Position numbers and translations under genes: made by a program. A stretch of 64,000 nucleotides of DNA from Alphaproteobacteria bacterium MarineAlpha11_Bin1 (GTDB lineage Bacteria; Pseudomonadota; Alphaproteobacteria; MPNO01; UBA830), in NCBI GenBank assembly GCA_002937455.1, contig PTJZ01000008.1, forward strand, positions 1 to 64,000. Direction: 5' to 3'. Below are positions 54,172 through 63,258 of this stretch, one piece after another (the stretch's first letter is position 1; each line of letters opens with the position of its first letter). The notes below the pieces were generated by a model. That model did not search any database, was not told the DNA's origin, and saw only the letters and a program-made list of their open reading frames with translations.

Positions 54172-54556
54172 ATGATTAAAGGGGGCAATTAAGATTTATA
54201 TAGACCAGACGCCACTCCAAACTTTTGCTCAGATCCTAATCGCAGGTTACTTTATCTGTATGGGAATAAAGAATATCAGGTTGTGGGACATGAACGTTCA
54301 TCGAATTTCCGTTCAGAATCTCCCAGCTGTTCCATGCCTTATCCTCGGATTCGCGATGCAATTTACTGGCGCATTTATGGTGCTGTTAGACTTTCACAGA
54401 AATTATGGTGCGATACTTCTCATCGCTTTTGTGATCGTCGCAAGCATGCTCCATCATCGCTTCTGGGAAATGGAAGAGCCAGAGAGACGGTCCTACCATT
54501 TTCTGCTGATCACTAATAACGTTGCCATCGTAGGTGGTCTCTTATTCCTGATTTAA
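54172..54556 (+). pseudogene. DoxX-family small membrane protein with a probable 1-base frameshift near its start
   Basis: From the ATG at 54260 a 98-residue frame reads like the later part of a DoxX protein (FMVLLDFHRNYGAILLIAF, SMLHHRFWEMEEPERRSYHF, NNVAIVGGLLFLI). The same frame continues upstream without ATG, GTG or TTG and encodes the missing first helix (QTFAQILIAGYFICMGI). An ATG at 54172 lies one base out of phase, separated by a G5 run at 54181-54185. If that run were G4, one 127-residue protein would result, a normal DoxX length. This may be a sequencing or assembly error, a real inactivation, or a slippage-controlled gene; ATT initiation at 54194, eight bases after GGGGG, is another possibility. 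Confidence 0.6.
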
Positions 54557-54559
54557 TCT

Positions 54560-56233
54560 CTATTTCCCCGTTACTACTGGCAGCTTCAGACACGAAGCAT
54601 ACTCTGCATTATGCCAAAAAGTATCCGTCCCAACTTTGTAGTAGAGATACTGATGTGTGAACAGCGAGTCCGTAATAGGAGAGTCACCATTAAGAATCTC
54701 CAACCGTATTCTATGCCCTTTTTTAAACCTGTGGGCACAAGGCATAACTTCAATCTCAAAAGTATAAATTCTGCCAGGTTCGATAGGTTGAGGATCGCAA
54801 TGGGTATAGAAGGGGCGCATTTTTGTACTGTTCTTCATATCCTTTTGGCGGTGGGACGCACGCATCCATCCTTTCGATACGACTTGGAAGGTCGGTTGAA
54901 GCGCACTTTTCCTATCGGCTTTAGCCTGTGGGTACTGATCCGAGATCTTAACCACAAAGTCCGTATCGACGTTGGTGGATGACGACTTGAGTTCGAGAAT
55001 GATGGGCCCCGCAATCTCGATATCGTGATCCAAGGGCTCCGTGGTGAAGGTTACGGAACCTCGAACTGGATCCGGCCCGTGCGGACCGAACCCTACTGTT
55101 CCGAGCTTCCAGCCGGGTTGAGGGTAGTCCCAATTCGTAAATCCGCCGTTTGCTCTAGGCTTCTTTGTACTCAGAGATCCATCATTCAGCGACATGACGC
55201 TATTGGTTTTTTTGCCGCTCAGGTAAAAGGATTTGAATTTAGAATCCTCCGGTGGCCAGACCTGATCTTCTCGCCATTCCTCCCGTCCGCCTACATACAG
55301 TCGCACTTTTGGGCGCTCATTCCATCCGTTCTTAATACCTTTCAGATGATAATCGTAGAATGGAAGAAGTTCTTGTTCGTGGTACCAGATATGGTCGAAC
55401 TGATCGTGGGCTTCAAATACATCTTTGGCACCTGTGACAACCAAGTTCTTTTCTGACTTGACCTTCTCGTACCCAAGAATATTTCCACGCAGGTGGAGTC
55501 CCATTTTTCCCCAATGTCCAATCGACAACACCGGTACCTTTATATCTTCCAATCTTTCCCAGGCGCAGCGTTCGCGCCACCATTCGTCATACGTTTGGTG
55601 TTTCGCCATTTCTCCAGCAAGATCTAGCGGCATATATTGCCCGCCAGGTCCATTTGCAGCTCTCTGCAGATTGTTAACCCGAACCATCTGATACCACCAC
55701 GCCATGAAATCACAGTAAATGCCTCCGTGATAGGCGGTGCCGCGATACATATCGACGGCGCCATCGTAAGGCGCGATACACTTCAGACTGGGAGGATTGA
55801 CGATACCCATAAACCACTGGGACCAAGCGTAATAAGATTGGCCAAGACCGCCCACCTTGCCGTTGCACCATTCCTGACGCGCGACCCATTCAATACACTC
55901 GAAGTAATCCTGTTGTTCTTCCTTATCTAGAAGATTGTATGTGCCACCAGACTGCCCAGAACCACGAACATCCATGTGAACATATACATAACCTTGGTCA
56001 CGAACATACCATTCGACCGGACCTACCTCACGCCACAGAAATAGCGTCGAATGGGGCAGATCATCGGTGTCGTATTGGTAGGGAGATGCAGCGAACAACG
56101 CTGGGAACTCTCCCGGCGCGTCCGGGCGATAAACTCGACAAGCGATCCGAACACCATCTCGCATCGTTATAAAGATCGGCTCTTCGACCTTCATCTCATA
56201 TCGTTTAGACTTGGCTGAGGTTTTTTTGGGCAT
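54560..56233 (-). CDS. CocE/NonD-family (X-Pro dipeptidyl-peptidase-like) hydrolase
   Basis: A 557-residue serine hydrolase of the S15/CocE family. The nucleophile is Ser133 in GGLGQSYYAWSQ; the oxyanion-region motif is DVRGSGQSGG; and the C-terminal beta-jelly-roll domain starts near the PVRGSVTFTTEPLDHDIEIAGP segment. Members cleave cocaine ester, amide or peptide bonds. There is no signal peptide. The ATG at 56233 lies 25 bp after the fumarylacetoacetase-type gene, so the two may be one unit. Substrate unknown. Confidence 0.85.
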   Translation of the reverse strand: MPKKTSAKSKRYEMKVEEPIFITMRDGVRIACRVYRPDAPGEFPALFAASPYQYDTDDLPHSTLFLWREVGPVEWYVRDQGYVYVHMDVRGSGQSGGTYNLLDKEEQQDYFECIEWVARQEWCNGKVGGLGQSYYAWSQWFMGIVNPPSLKCIAPYDGAVDMYRGTAYHGGIYCDFMAWWYQMVRVNNLQRAANGPGGQYMPLDLAGEMAKHQTYDEWWRERCAWERLEDIKVPVLSIGHWGKMGLHLRGNILGYEKVKSEKNLVVTGAKDVFEAHDQFDHIWYHEQELLPFYDYHLKGIKNGWNERPKVRLYVGGREEWREDQVWPPEDSKFKSFYLSGKKTNSVMSLNDGSLSTKKPRANGGFTNWDYPQPGWKLGTVGFGPHGPDPVRGSVTFTTEPLDHDIEIAGPIILELKSSSTNVDTDFVVKISDQYPQAKADRKSALQPTFQVVSKGWMRASHRQKDMKNSTKMRPFYTHCDPQPIEPGRIYTFEIEVMPCAHRFKKGHRIRLEILNGDSPITDSLFTHQYLYYKVGTDTFWHNAEYASCLKLPVVTGK

Positions 56234-56258
56234 ATCTATCCCCTTTCAATACGCTCCG

Positions 56259-57194
56259 TCATACCAGCGTATTAGTCAGAACGCCCACGCTTTCGAGTTC
56301 AATTTCAATTATATCCCCGGCTTTCATGAATATTTGTGGGTCGCGCCCGATACCCACACCGGCCGGTGATCCGGTAGTCACGATATCTCCGGGCCGAAAT
56401 CGATACCACTGCGAGTAATAAGAAATTATCTCGGGTAACTTGAAAATTAGGTCGTCGGTCTTGGTATTCTGCATAATTTTACCGTTAAGTCGCGTTTGCA
56501 AGATTAGATCATGGGGGTCCCTAATTTCATCCTTTGTCACAATAACTGGTCCGCAGGGCGTGAAACCAGGCAAATTTTTTCCCATAATGTTTCGCTCCCA
56601 ACCGTGGATCGGACCGAAGGGGGGCTCTCCCATTTTAATATCAGGTATCCAGTCCCTCGCCGAGACGTCGTTCGCGATGGTATAGCCCGCAACATAATCC
56701 ATGGCCTCCGCCTCTTTGACTCGATGACACTCGCGACCAAAAACAAAACAGAGCTCGCCCTCGTAATCAATCATATCTGGGCATTGCGGTGGTACCGGGA
56801 TTGCCTTTCCCGCTCCCAAAAGCGAATCGCGCGTCTTTATAAATCCGGCGGGGTGCGGCGGCGGCGGTGTTTTGTCCATTTCCGCCAAATGTCGGCCGTA
56901 GTTCATCCCAACCGAAAATATCAGCCATGGGTTAGGTACTGGCGGTAAAAATGATGTTTCAGAAAATTTGCTGACGGCGTCCAAGCATTCGTCTGGGTTT
57001 TCTTCCGCGACACCAATCATTCGGCAGACCCGATCTATACCCTTATCTCCAAGTTCAAGAATTTCTCTGACAGTTCCGGGACGCCAATGACTTTGAAGCA
57101 TATTCTCCGGTATCCGGGCAAGATTTAAAACCTCACCGTTCCCCATGATAACGCCCGGATTCCCGCCATCTTTATCAACGGTCAACAGTTTCAT
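56259..57194 (-). CDS. Fumarylacetoacetate hydrolase (FAH)-family protein
   Basis: A 311-residue enzyme of the FAH superfamily, which cleaves or decarboxylates acylpyruvate-like compounds from ring catabolism. The divalent-metal site is visible: Glu-x-Glu in MIDYEGELCFVFGRE, followed by the DVSARDW aspartate. ITTGSPAGVGIG and VTTGSP-type loops also match. The ATG at 57194 was chosen because AAGGAA precedes it and the homology starts with MKLLTV; a longer frame upstream adds 27 residues. It is followed by the CocE-like gene. Role as a hydrolase of a ring-cleavage product is plausible (inference). Confidence 0.88.
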   Translation of the reverse strand: MKLLTVDKDGGNPGVIMGNGEVLNLARIPENMLQSHWRPGTVREILELGDKGIDRVCRMIGVAEENPDECLDAVSKFSETSFLPPVPNPWLIFSVGMNYGRHLAEMDKTPPPPHPAGFIKTRDSLLGAGKAIPVPPQCPDMIDYEGELCFVFGRECHRVKEAEAMDYVAGYTIANDVSARDWIPDIKMGEPPFGPIHGWERNIMGKNLPGFTPCGPVIVTKDEIRDPHDLILQTRLNGKIMQNTKTDDLIFKLPEIISYYSQWYRFRPGDIVTTGSPAGVGIGRDPQIFMKAGDIIEIELESVGVLTNTLV

Positions 57195-57670
57195 AAGCAC
57201 TTTTTCCTTAGTTGTATTCCTCCCATTGATAGTTCTCTGTCTTAAAAAACCCAATCCTTTCGATTTAAATCTCACAACGGACCAGAAAAGAAAGATTTAC
57301 AGTCGCGGATATTATCGAAGAGGTGAGAATAAGTTCATCTCATCTCCAATTCATTCCCTACTATACACGAAATCATTATTGCGGCCCGCAACAAGGTGCC
57401 ACTCTCCATATGGAACTATGTTACCGGTTCAGCCTAGACGTAGACAATAATTCGCCGCAATCGGCCGTGTTTTGAAACTATAGCGTTACCACCCCTGCCA
57501 ATGCGTGATTTTCGAGAAATCGATACGGCAACAACATTCCTCGGATACCCTCTTAGGATCCTTTGTTTACTTGCTCTGGTCGGGCCCCTCTGAACCATAA
57601 CTCCTGAAGGTAGCGTCGCCATAGCGAAGGCCGCGGCCGAATTCGGAACATTTAATATAGTCACCTTTTT
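57195..57670. other. Intergenic region with a possible degraded ORF
   Basis: A 476-bp gap. A 76-codon frame on the minus strand (57434-57664) starts with GTG 6 bp after the cupin stop, preceded by AAAAAGG, and begins VTILNVPNSAAAFAMATL, but shows no recognised domain; it may be a remnant. A 9-bp imperfect inverted repeat lies at 57320-57346. The rest is probably leader and promoter for the FAH-family gene. Confidence 0.3.
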
Positions 57671-58252
57671 TTAGTACAGATCGTATGGAACCTGGTTGGG
57701 GCCCGGGAACTTGACTTTCCCGCCTTCCTGAGGGTATCGAAATTGTTCAAACGTACCAGAACGCTGGCTACGGACTATTACGGCGATGGTTTTTTCATCC
57801 CCGGCGTATTCTGAATGAATTTCCCAAGGCCGGACTACGTCTACTTCTCCCGGACCACACATCAAGGTGTGCTCTTCCTCGAACGTGACCTCACCATCTT
57901 TTTCGACTTCCCGGTATCGCACAACGCGTTCTTGACCAGATAGTACGCCATAGATTGTCCAAGCCTTACCATGATCATGGATCATAGCGTATCCACCGGG
58001 GTTCTTGATTAACCCATTGATGACAAAATCATGGTCAGGATCCTCGTAAAACAGCAAATTGTCGACTTTTTTACCGTCATACCCACCGACCGGCCAGCCC
58101 TCCGCATGTTTCTGTAGATCAGGATCCCGTAATAGATCCGCAAGCAAATCGCGACAACGGCCCCACTTTTGATCGGAATCAGCCTCCTCGCAGGCTGCGC
58201 GCATCTCAGTGATAAACTTCTCTACCGCGGGAAGCATTTTCTTCTCATCCAT
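57671..58252 (-). CDS. Cupin protein, cysteine dioxygenase-like
   Basis: A 193-residue single-cupin protein resembling cysteine/thiol dioxygenases. The iron-binding histidines are in MIHDHGKAWTIYGVLSGQE and the third in RPWEIHSEYAG; this H-x-H...H set and the DxHDHG-like order are typical of thiol or related non-haem dioxygenases. The ATG at 58252 follows GAGGT; a GTG four codons upstream is less well placed. The gene stands 15 bp after the remains of a thiamine-diphosphate enzyme, so both were once one operon. Substrate unknown; a mercapto acid is one option. Confidence 0.75.
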   Translation of the reverse strand: MDEKKMLPAVEKFITEMRAACEEADSDQKWGRCRDLLADLLRDPDLQKHAEGWPVGGYDGKKVDNLLFYEDPDHDFVINGLIKNPGGYAMIHDHGKAWTIYGVLSGQERVVRYREVEKDGEVTFEEEHTLMCGPGEVDVVRPWEIHSEYAGDEKTIAVIVRSQRSGTFEQFRYPQEGGKVKFPGPNQVPYDLY

Positions 58253-58267
58253 TTTCCCAATCACCTC

Positions 58268-58548
58268 TTACTTATGCTGACAGATCGTATGCACCAGCGT
58301 CGGCTTCCCTGCTTTAACCTGTTTGATCTCCCGCTTAAATCTGCCATTTATGTCGCAGGGTTCTTGTGGTTGCAAACTAACATCGGGGGCTCATTCTCTC
58401 CATAATTTACAAGAAAATCATGTAATCCCCGATAGCTAGCACCGGGATTAAGAGCGATATATTTAAACCCACATTGCTGGACCAGATTGACGATAATGTC
58501 GAACTGCCATTTCTGATCAGATTTCTGAATAACCTCACTATCGCTCAT
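58268..58548 (-). pseudogene. Internally deleted thiamine-diphosphate enzyme gene
   Basis: Only the two ends of a TPP-dependent decarboxylase/synthase-like gene remain. The start is intact: an ATG at 58548 with AGGGG before it, then GFKYIALNPGASYRGLHDFL and PPMLVCNH, the usual N-terminal PYR-domain beginning. After that the frame stops at 58348. In another frame, EIKQVKAGKPTLVHTICQHK followed by TAA at 58268 is the usual C-terminal end of such enzymes. The middle, about 500 codons in intact relatives, is missing, with the junction near 58345-58366. It was probably the first gene of an operon with the cupin gene 15 bp downstream. Confidence 0.75.
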
Positions 58549-58636
58549 TTAACACCCCTGCGATTGTTCTGCGCCACAAATTTGGCTTAAGCTAACCGTA
58601 GGACTAGAAGATGAACAGCGGGACAGACGACAAGAT

Positions 58637-59584
58637 ATGACCACTATTATCACCGGTGCCGGCCTTATTGGAACGGCATATGCTAAGGAAGCGGCAAAGC
58701 GGGGCGAGAAGACGATCTTTATCGATCCATTACACCGCGGCGACTACCTCGCAATGCGACTAGGTGACATTGATTACGAAATCATCAATGACGACAGTCG
58801 AAGCCTTTCCGCATTAATCGATGCAATAAAAAAACACAAACCGGATACCTTTCTGCATACCGCCGGCCTAATAGGTAAACGAGTAGCCGATCCGATCCGC
58901 GCAGGCTATGACCTGAATATCGGCAGCATGATGGCGGTTGTTGAAGCCGTTCGGATCACAGGGATAAAACGCTTAGTCCAGCTTTCTACATTTGGAGTCT
59001 ACGATTGGCGAATAAGCGATGGCCACAGCGTCATATCAGAATCCTTCCCGCGTGGCAGTGGTTCTGCATACTCAAATTCAAAGGCAGCACAGGAGCTTAT
59101 CGTCGAGGCCTACCGCATCCAATGCGGGTTTGAAGCCGTGGTTCTACGACCAGGGAATGTTTTTGGAATGGGCCATTTCTGGGGAGGTTCTGGGGGAGGT
59201 AAAAAAATCTACTCCTTAATTGAAGCAGGCGTAAAGGGTACAAGGGCGGTAATTCCCGAGGAACAAACGATGGCGTTCGAGTATATATACGCGGACGACA
59301 TGGGCCGCGCAGTAGACTTGGCAGCAACCGTAGAAGGCCTACCTGCGGATGCGACCTATAATCTATCATGGGGAAGGGCCATAACTTTTGACGAATTAGT
59401 ATCGGCCGTTAAAACGTCATTACCGGATCTAGACATTGAAATAATATCCGGGACTAGGCCGGAGTCGCGGATGACACCGCTCGACATAAGTCGAGCCCGC
59501 GACGAGCTGGGTTGGAAACCCTCCTTCACCTTGGAGGAAGCGCTCGCCGCATACGCTAACGAGATTCGTGCACAGAACGAATAG
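58637..59584 (+). CDS. NAD-dependent epimerase/dehydratase (extended SDR)
   Basis: A 315-residue extended short-chain dehydrogenase. The nucleotide-binding motif is TGAGLIGTAYA near the N-terminus, and the active site YSNSKAA has the Tyr-x3-Lys pair. A serine occurs in QLSTFGVY. The C-terminal SRARDELGWKPSFTLEEALAAY is typical of UDP-sugar epimerases/dehydratases. The role is uncertain because the neighbours are catabolic; some relatives oxidise sugars or aromatic-derived alcohols. It converges on the enoyl-CoA hydratase gene after 36 bp and diverges from the TPP remnant. Confidence 0.82.
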   Translation: MTTIITGAGLIGTAYAKEAAKRGEKTIFIDPLHRGDYLAMRLGDIDYEIINDDSRSLSALIDAIKKHKPDTFLHTAGLIGKRVADPIRAGYDLNIGSMMAVVEAVRITGIKRLVQLSTFGVYDWRISDGHSVISESFPRGSGSAYSNSKAAQELIVEAYRIQCGFEAVVLRPGNVFGMGHFWGGSGGGKKIYSLIEAGVKGTRAVIPEEQTMAFEYIYADDMGRAVDLAATVEGLPADATYNLSWGRAITFDELVSAVKTSLPDLDIEIISGTRPESRMTPLDISRARDELGWKPSFTLEEALAAYANEIRAQNE

Positions 59585-59620
59585 CTAGGCTCCGAAAATA
59601 ATCACTACGGCTTTGGAAGG

Positions 59621-60346
59621 CTATTTCTTCATTGCGGCGGCCGTGTTGACCATCGAATGTATGCTCCGGGCATAGTCAAATGCTCCCTGTTCATCCATTC
59701 GTGGGGCACTATGCAGGTACTCCTTCAGCCCAAGTATTGCCGGTCGCGGGCGACTGATCAAAAGCTCACAAAACCTATTAACCTCGGCATCTAGATTATC
59801 GTCATCAACGACATTGCTCACCAATCCGTAGCTGAGCGCTCGTTCGGCACTGATAAAATCAGTTGAATATGCCATCCAGAGTATGGCATTTCGACTCATC
59901 CGGTCATAAAGCGCTGACATGACCATCGTCGGCATCACGTTGTGATCAACCTCAGGAATGTTAAAGGTCGCAGTGTTGCTCGCAAACGACACATCGCTGA
60001 CCGCCGTCACTGCTGTGCCGAACCCCATGCAACGACCTTCGACGACTGTTACGACCGGAACCTGAGCATCCTTAATTGATCGGTAACAACCAAAAATCGC
60101 ATCATATTCAGGACGACGGCTGTACGCTTCGGGCGAAGGTGGTCCAGCGCTATCATCTCGAACGCGCCCAGTACAAAAGTCGGGGCCAGCGCTACGCAAA
60201 AGAACCATGTCAGAATTTTCATGAGCGGAGAGGATCGCTTCTGAGAACTGTCTGGCCATACTGTCCGAAACACCATTGTCCGGCATCTTGTTGAACGTCG
60301 CCCTCAGGATACGCCCGTCCTGTTCAAGTAAAATATCGTCACTCAT
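59621..60346 (-). CDS. Enoyl-CoA hydratase/isomerase (crotonase) family protein
   Basis: A 241-residue crotonase-fold enzyme. The oxyanion-hole features are LLRSAGPDFCTGRVRDD and VEGRCMGFGTAVTAVSDVSF, with later FNIPEVDHNVMP. The usual catalytic glutamates are not obvious (RGxAFSAG-like first loop is altered). ATG at 60346 preceded by GGGAG. It ends the minus-strand run after the molybdenum hydroxylase genes (19 bp gap). It may act on a CoA thioester of the same pathway, or as a crotonase with a different reaction. Confidence 0.8.
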   Translation of the reverse strand: MSDDILLEQDGRILRATFNKMPDNGVSDSMARQFSEAILSAHENSDMVLLRSAGPDFCTGRVRDDSAGPPSPEAYSRRPEYDAIFGCYRSIKDAQVPVVTVVEGRCMGFGTAVTAVSDVSFASNTATFNIPEVDHNVMPTMVMSALYDRMSRNAILWMAYSTDFISAERALSYGLVSNVVDDDNLDAEVNRFCELLISRPRPAILGLKEYLHSAPRMDEQGAFDYARSIHSMVNTAAAMKK

Positions 60347-60364
60347 ATATCTCTCCCTGTAACT

Positions 60365-62776
60365 TTATAGATTTCGTTTATTAGATTTTTCATGAAGTGC
60401 AGCCTCGATATCACGAGCTCTAATCGGTAGTTCATTGATCTCGATATCGAAGGGGCTGAGCGCATCATTAACCGCTGATGCTATAGCGGCAGGCGCCCCT
60501 AGGTACCCACCTTCGCCAGATCCTTTCTGGCCGAGCGAGGTCATTGGGGACGGGGTACAATGTTCAATATCCGTCACAGGCGGGATTTCATGTGCCGATG
60601 GCAGAAGATAGTCGACAAAAGTACCTGCCAACAGTTGACCATCAGGATCGTATTCGAATTTCTCATACAGAGCCGCGCCAACCCCATGGGCAACTCCGCC
60701 GATGATCATTCCACGAACGATATCGGGATTGATTGCGGTGCCGCAATCATGCGCGATAAAGTAGTCGTGCACCTTTACCTTGCCAGTGTCCGGGTCAACC
60801 TCGACGAGAGGTACATGCGCCTGGAACGAGAAGCACGGATAAAGAGGAACTTCATTCTTTTCGTTTGGGAGATGGCCGGCCCCGGGTACCTGTTGCACAG
60901 AATAAGCCTGCAAGCCCAACTCGTGCCCCGGCGGCATACGATGGAATTGCTTATGCGCAATTTGGCATATCTCGCCCCATAATAATTTACGTTGAGGCTC
61001 GCCACGTACATTGAACTCGCCATCGGCATATTCTATCTGGTCTTTATCAACGCCGAGATCGTAAGCCGCAATGGTGATCATTTTGTCCTTGATTTCCCTC
61101 GCGGCATTAGATGTTGCCGTACCAAGGACGATGGTCATTCGGCTCGCGACGGGACTCCGCGTCGGGAGGGCTTCCAGAGAGTCTCCGTGAACCACTCGGA
61201 TAGTATCCGGGTCACGCTCCAACTCCTCGCCAGCGATCGTGGAAACCATGGTTTCGTGTCCCTGCCCCGAGGTCGTAGTACACATGACCGCTGTGACAGC
61301 ACCGGTTGGCTCCACCTTGATCAAAATAGACTCTACGAATGTCGTTATCTCTAGCTTGGGATTGAACAGATATTCAAAAATATTATTACCACCACCCGGC
61401 TCAAGACAGGTCGTTATACCGACCCCAGCCAGCTTTCCCTCCGACCGCAGCGCGTCACGCCGCGCGATTAGTTTCTCCCAATCCGACGTCTTGATGGCAC
61501 TTTCCAGCACGGCATGAAAATCTCCTGAATCGTAGATTGAGCCTGGCGGAATCTTCCAAGGAAATTCATCTTTGCGGACCAAATTTCGAGTGCGGACTTC
61601 TACTCTGTCTAACCCCAAGAATTTTGCCACCCGTTCTAGACCCGTTTCTATTGCAAAATTTGTTGGTGACTGTCCAAATCCACGTACTGGCACCTGCCCT
61701 GTCTTATTGGATGTCACCGAAATAGCCTCATATTCGATCGAGTTTACGCGATATGGACCGCACAATGCTGTCATAGGTTTCCCAAGCTGCAGAGGAGCCC
61801 TACCGGGATAAGCACCAACATCATCCAGTGCCTTAATCTTCATCGATTTGATCACTCCCTCATCGTCAAACGCCATAGTGATATCGAAGATTCGGTCTGG
61901 ACCGTGGGCATCACCCCCCGACATATTATCAAGACGATCCTCGATAAATCGGATCGGACTACCAAGTCGTTTAGCCAAGTAGCTAACCAGAACCGTATGC
62001 TTGATCCCTCGTTTAACACCATATGAGCCGCCAACATCGACATCATTATGAACGCGAACGTTGTTCATCGGAAGCCGCAGTGCAGCCGCAATCTGATCCT
62101 GATATTGCGGCATTTGGATCGACGCCCAAACATCCATTATTTCACCGATCTCATCCCATTTTGCGACGACACCAAATGTCTCAATTGGTACTGTGGACGA
62201 CCGGCCCCAGCGAGCCCGATAACTCACCGTGTGTGGCATATCAGCAAAATCTTCTGCGACCGGGCCCCATTCCCAAGTTTTTCTAAACAGGACGTTACTT
62301 CCGTGATCAGGGTGAACAAGCGGCTGGTCTTCGTCTATCATTTTTTCAGAGTCGACGGCCGCAGACAAGGCTTCGTACTTTACTTCGATCAATTCAGCCG
62401 CATCCTCCGCGATATAGCGAGAGTCAGCAACAATTGCCGCCACCCACTCCCCAGCATAGCGGGTCATACCCACCGCCAGTGGATGCCATCTCACATTCGG
62501 CAGGTCCAACCCGTGAAACAGAGAGTTGGTCTCTGCGGCAAGCTCATCACCGGTTAGAACAAAGTGGACCCCAGGCAAATCAATCGCAGCACTAATGTCG
62601 ATACTAATGATGTTAGCGCGCGGATGAGGACTTGGTAGCACTGCGACGTGCTTCATCCCCGGAATGTCAACGTCGGCCACAAAATTTCCGCGCCCGGTGA
62701 TAAACCGCCGATCTTCTTTCGTTCGCCGTTTTCTGGATACGTAGCGGTAGTTCGGAAGCGACGGAGCCTCAGTCAT
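60365..62776 (-). CDS. Molybdenum hydroxylase large subunit (xanthine dehydrogenase/CO dehydrogenase family)
   Basis: An 803-residue molybdopterin-binding subunit that hydroxylates an aromatic, heterocyclic or aldehyde substrate with water as oxygen source. Features are the N-terminal TKEDRRFITGRGNFVADV, PVRGFGQSPTNFAIE and the catalytic glutamate in KGSGEGGYLGAPAA. The form I CO dehydrogenase active-site loop (AYRCSFR-type) is absent, so it is not a CO oxidiser. The ATG at 62776 gives a 2-bp gap from the iron-sulfur subunit; a longer upstream frame is inside that gene. The substrate is unknown. Confidence 0.88.
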   Translation of the reverse strand: MTEAPSLPNYRYVSRKRRTKEDRRFITGRGNFVADVDIPGMKHVAVLPSPHPRANIISIDISAAIDLPGVHFVLTGDELAAETNSLFHGLDLPNVRWHPLAVGMTRYAGEWVAAIVADSRYIAEDAAELIEVKYEALSAAVDSEKMIDEDQPLVHPDHGSNVLFRKTWEWGPVAEDFADMPHTVSYRARWGRSSTVPIETFGVVAKWDEIGEIMDVWASIQMPQYQDQIAAALRLPMNNVRVHNDVDVGGSYGVKRGIKHTVLVSYLAKRLGSPIRFIEDRLDNMSGGDAHGPDRIFDITMAFDDEGVIKSMKIKALDDVGAYPGRAPLQLGKPMTALCGPYRVNSIEYEAISVTSNKTGQVPVRGFGQSPTNFAIETGLERVAKFLGLDRVEVRTRNLVRKDEFPWKIPPGSIYDSGDFHAVLESAIKTSDWEKLIARRDALRSEGKLAGVGITTCLEPGGGNNIFEYLFNPKLEITTFVESILIKVEPTGAVTAVMCTTTSGQGHETMVSTIAGEELERDPDTIRVVHGDSLEALPTRSPVASRMTIVLGTATSNAAREIKDKMITIAAYDLGVDKDQIEYADGEFNVRGEPQRKLLWGEICQIAHKQFHRMPPGHELGLQAYSVQQVPGAGHLPNEKNEVPLYPCFSFQAHVPLVEVDPDTGKVKVHDYFIAHDCGTAINPDIVRGMIIGGVAHGVGAALYEKFEYDPDGQLLAGTFVDYLLPSAHEIPPVTDIEHCTPSPMTSLGQKGSGEGGYLGAPAAIASAVNDALSPFDIEINELPIRARDIEAALHEKSNKRNL

Positions 62777-62778
62777 TA

Positions 62779-63258
62779 TTATACCGCCTGGCGGCGCTGC
62801 GCCGCCATCTTTACGGCCTCGACAATTTGCTGATAGCCGGTGCAACGGCATAAATTGCCACTGATTGCTTCCCTTATTTCAGCATCATTTGGATCTGGGT
62901 TTTCAGATAACAATGCCTCACTTGCAACCAGCATACCGGGCGTACAATATCCACACTGCATCGCATGACATTCCCAGAAACAGTCCTGAAGATCACTAAT
63001 TTCCCCATCTGCGTCGGCTAGTCCCTCGACAGTAGTTATCTCATGGCCGTCAGCTTGAACAGCGAACATTAGACATGAACGGACGGGTTCACCGTCAAAC
63101 ATTACTGAACAAGCGCCACAGATACCGTGCTCACAACCAACATGGGTACCTGTAAGCCGAAGGACATCTCGCAAACAGTCGACCAATGTCATCCGAGGCG
63201 GCACCCTCACGATACAGGTACGCCCGTTTACACTGAGGGTAATTTCTTTTTCGACCAT
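62779..63258 (-). CDS. Molybdenum hydroxylase [2Fe-2S] small subunit
   Basis: A 159-residue electron-transfer subunit with two [2Fe-2S] clusters. The N-terminal plant-type cluster cysteines are in GCEHGICGACSVMFDG with a further cysteine in RSCLMF; the second cluster cysteines are in CGYCTPGM and NLCRCTGY. The ATG at 63258 overlaps the FAD subunit stop by one base (TGATG); a TTG one codon upstream is possible but not needed. It passes electrons from the molybdenum site to the FAD subunit. Confidence 0.92.
   Translation of the reverse strand: MVEKEITLSVNGRTCIVRVPPRMTLVDCLRDVLRLTGTHVGCEHGICGACSVMFDGEPVRSCLMFAVQADGHEITTVEGLADADGEISDLQDCFWECHAMQCGYCTPGMLVASEALLSENPDPNDAEIREAISGNLCRCTGYQQIVEAVKMAAQRRQAV

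Noticed and set aside
54611..54982. 123-codon frame antisense to the CocE-like gene
   Set aside because: Opposite a conserved hydrolase, with no recognised domain.
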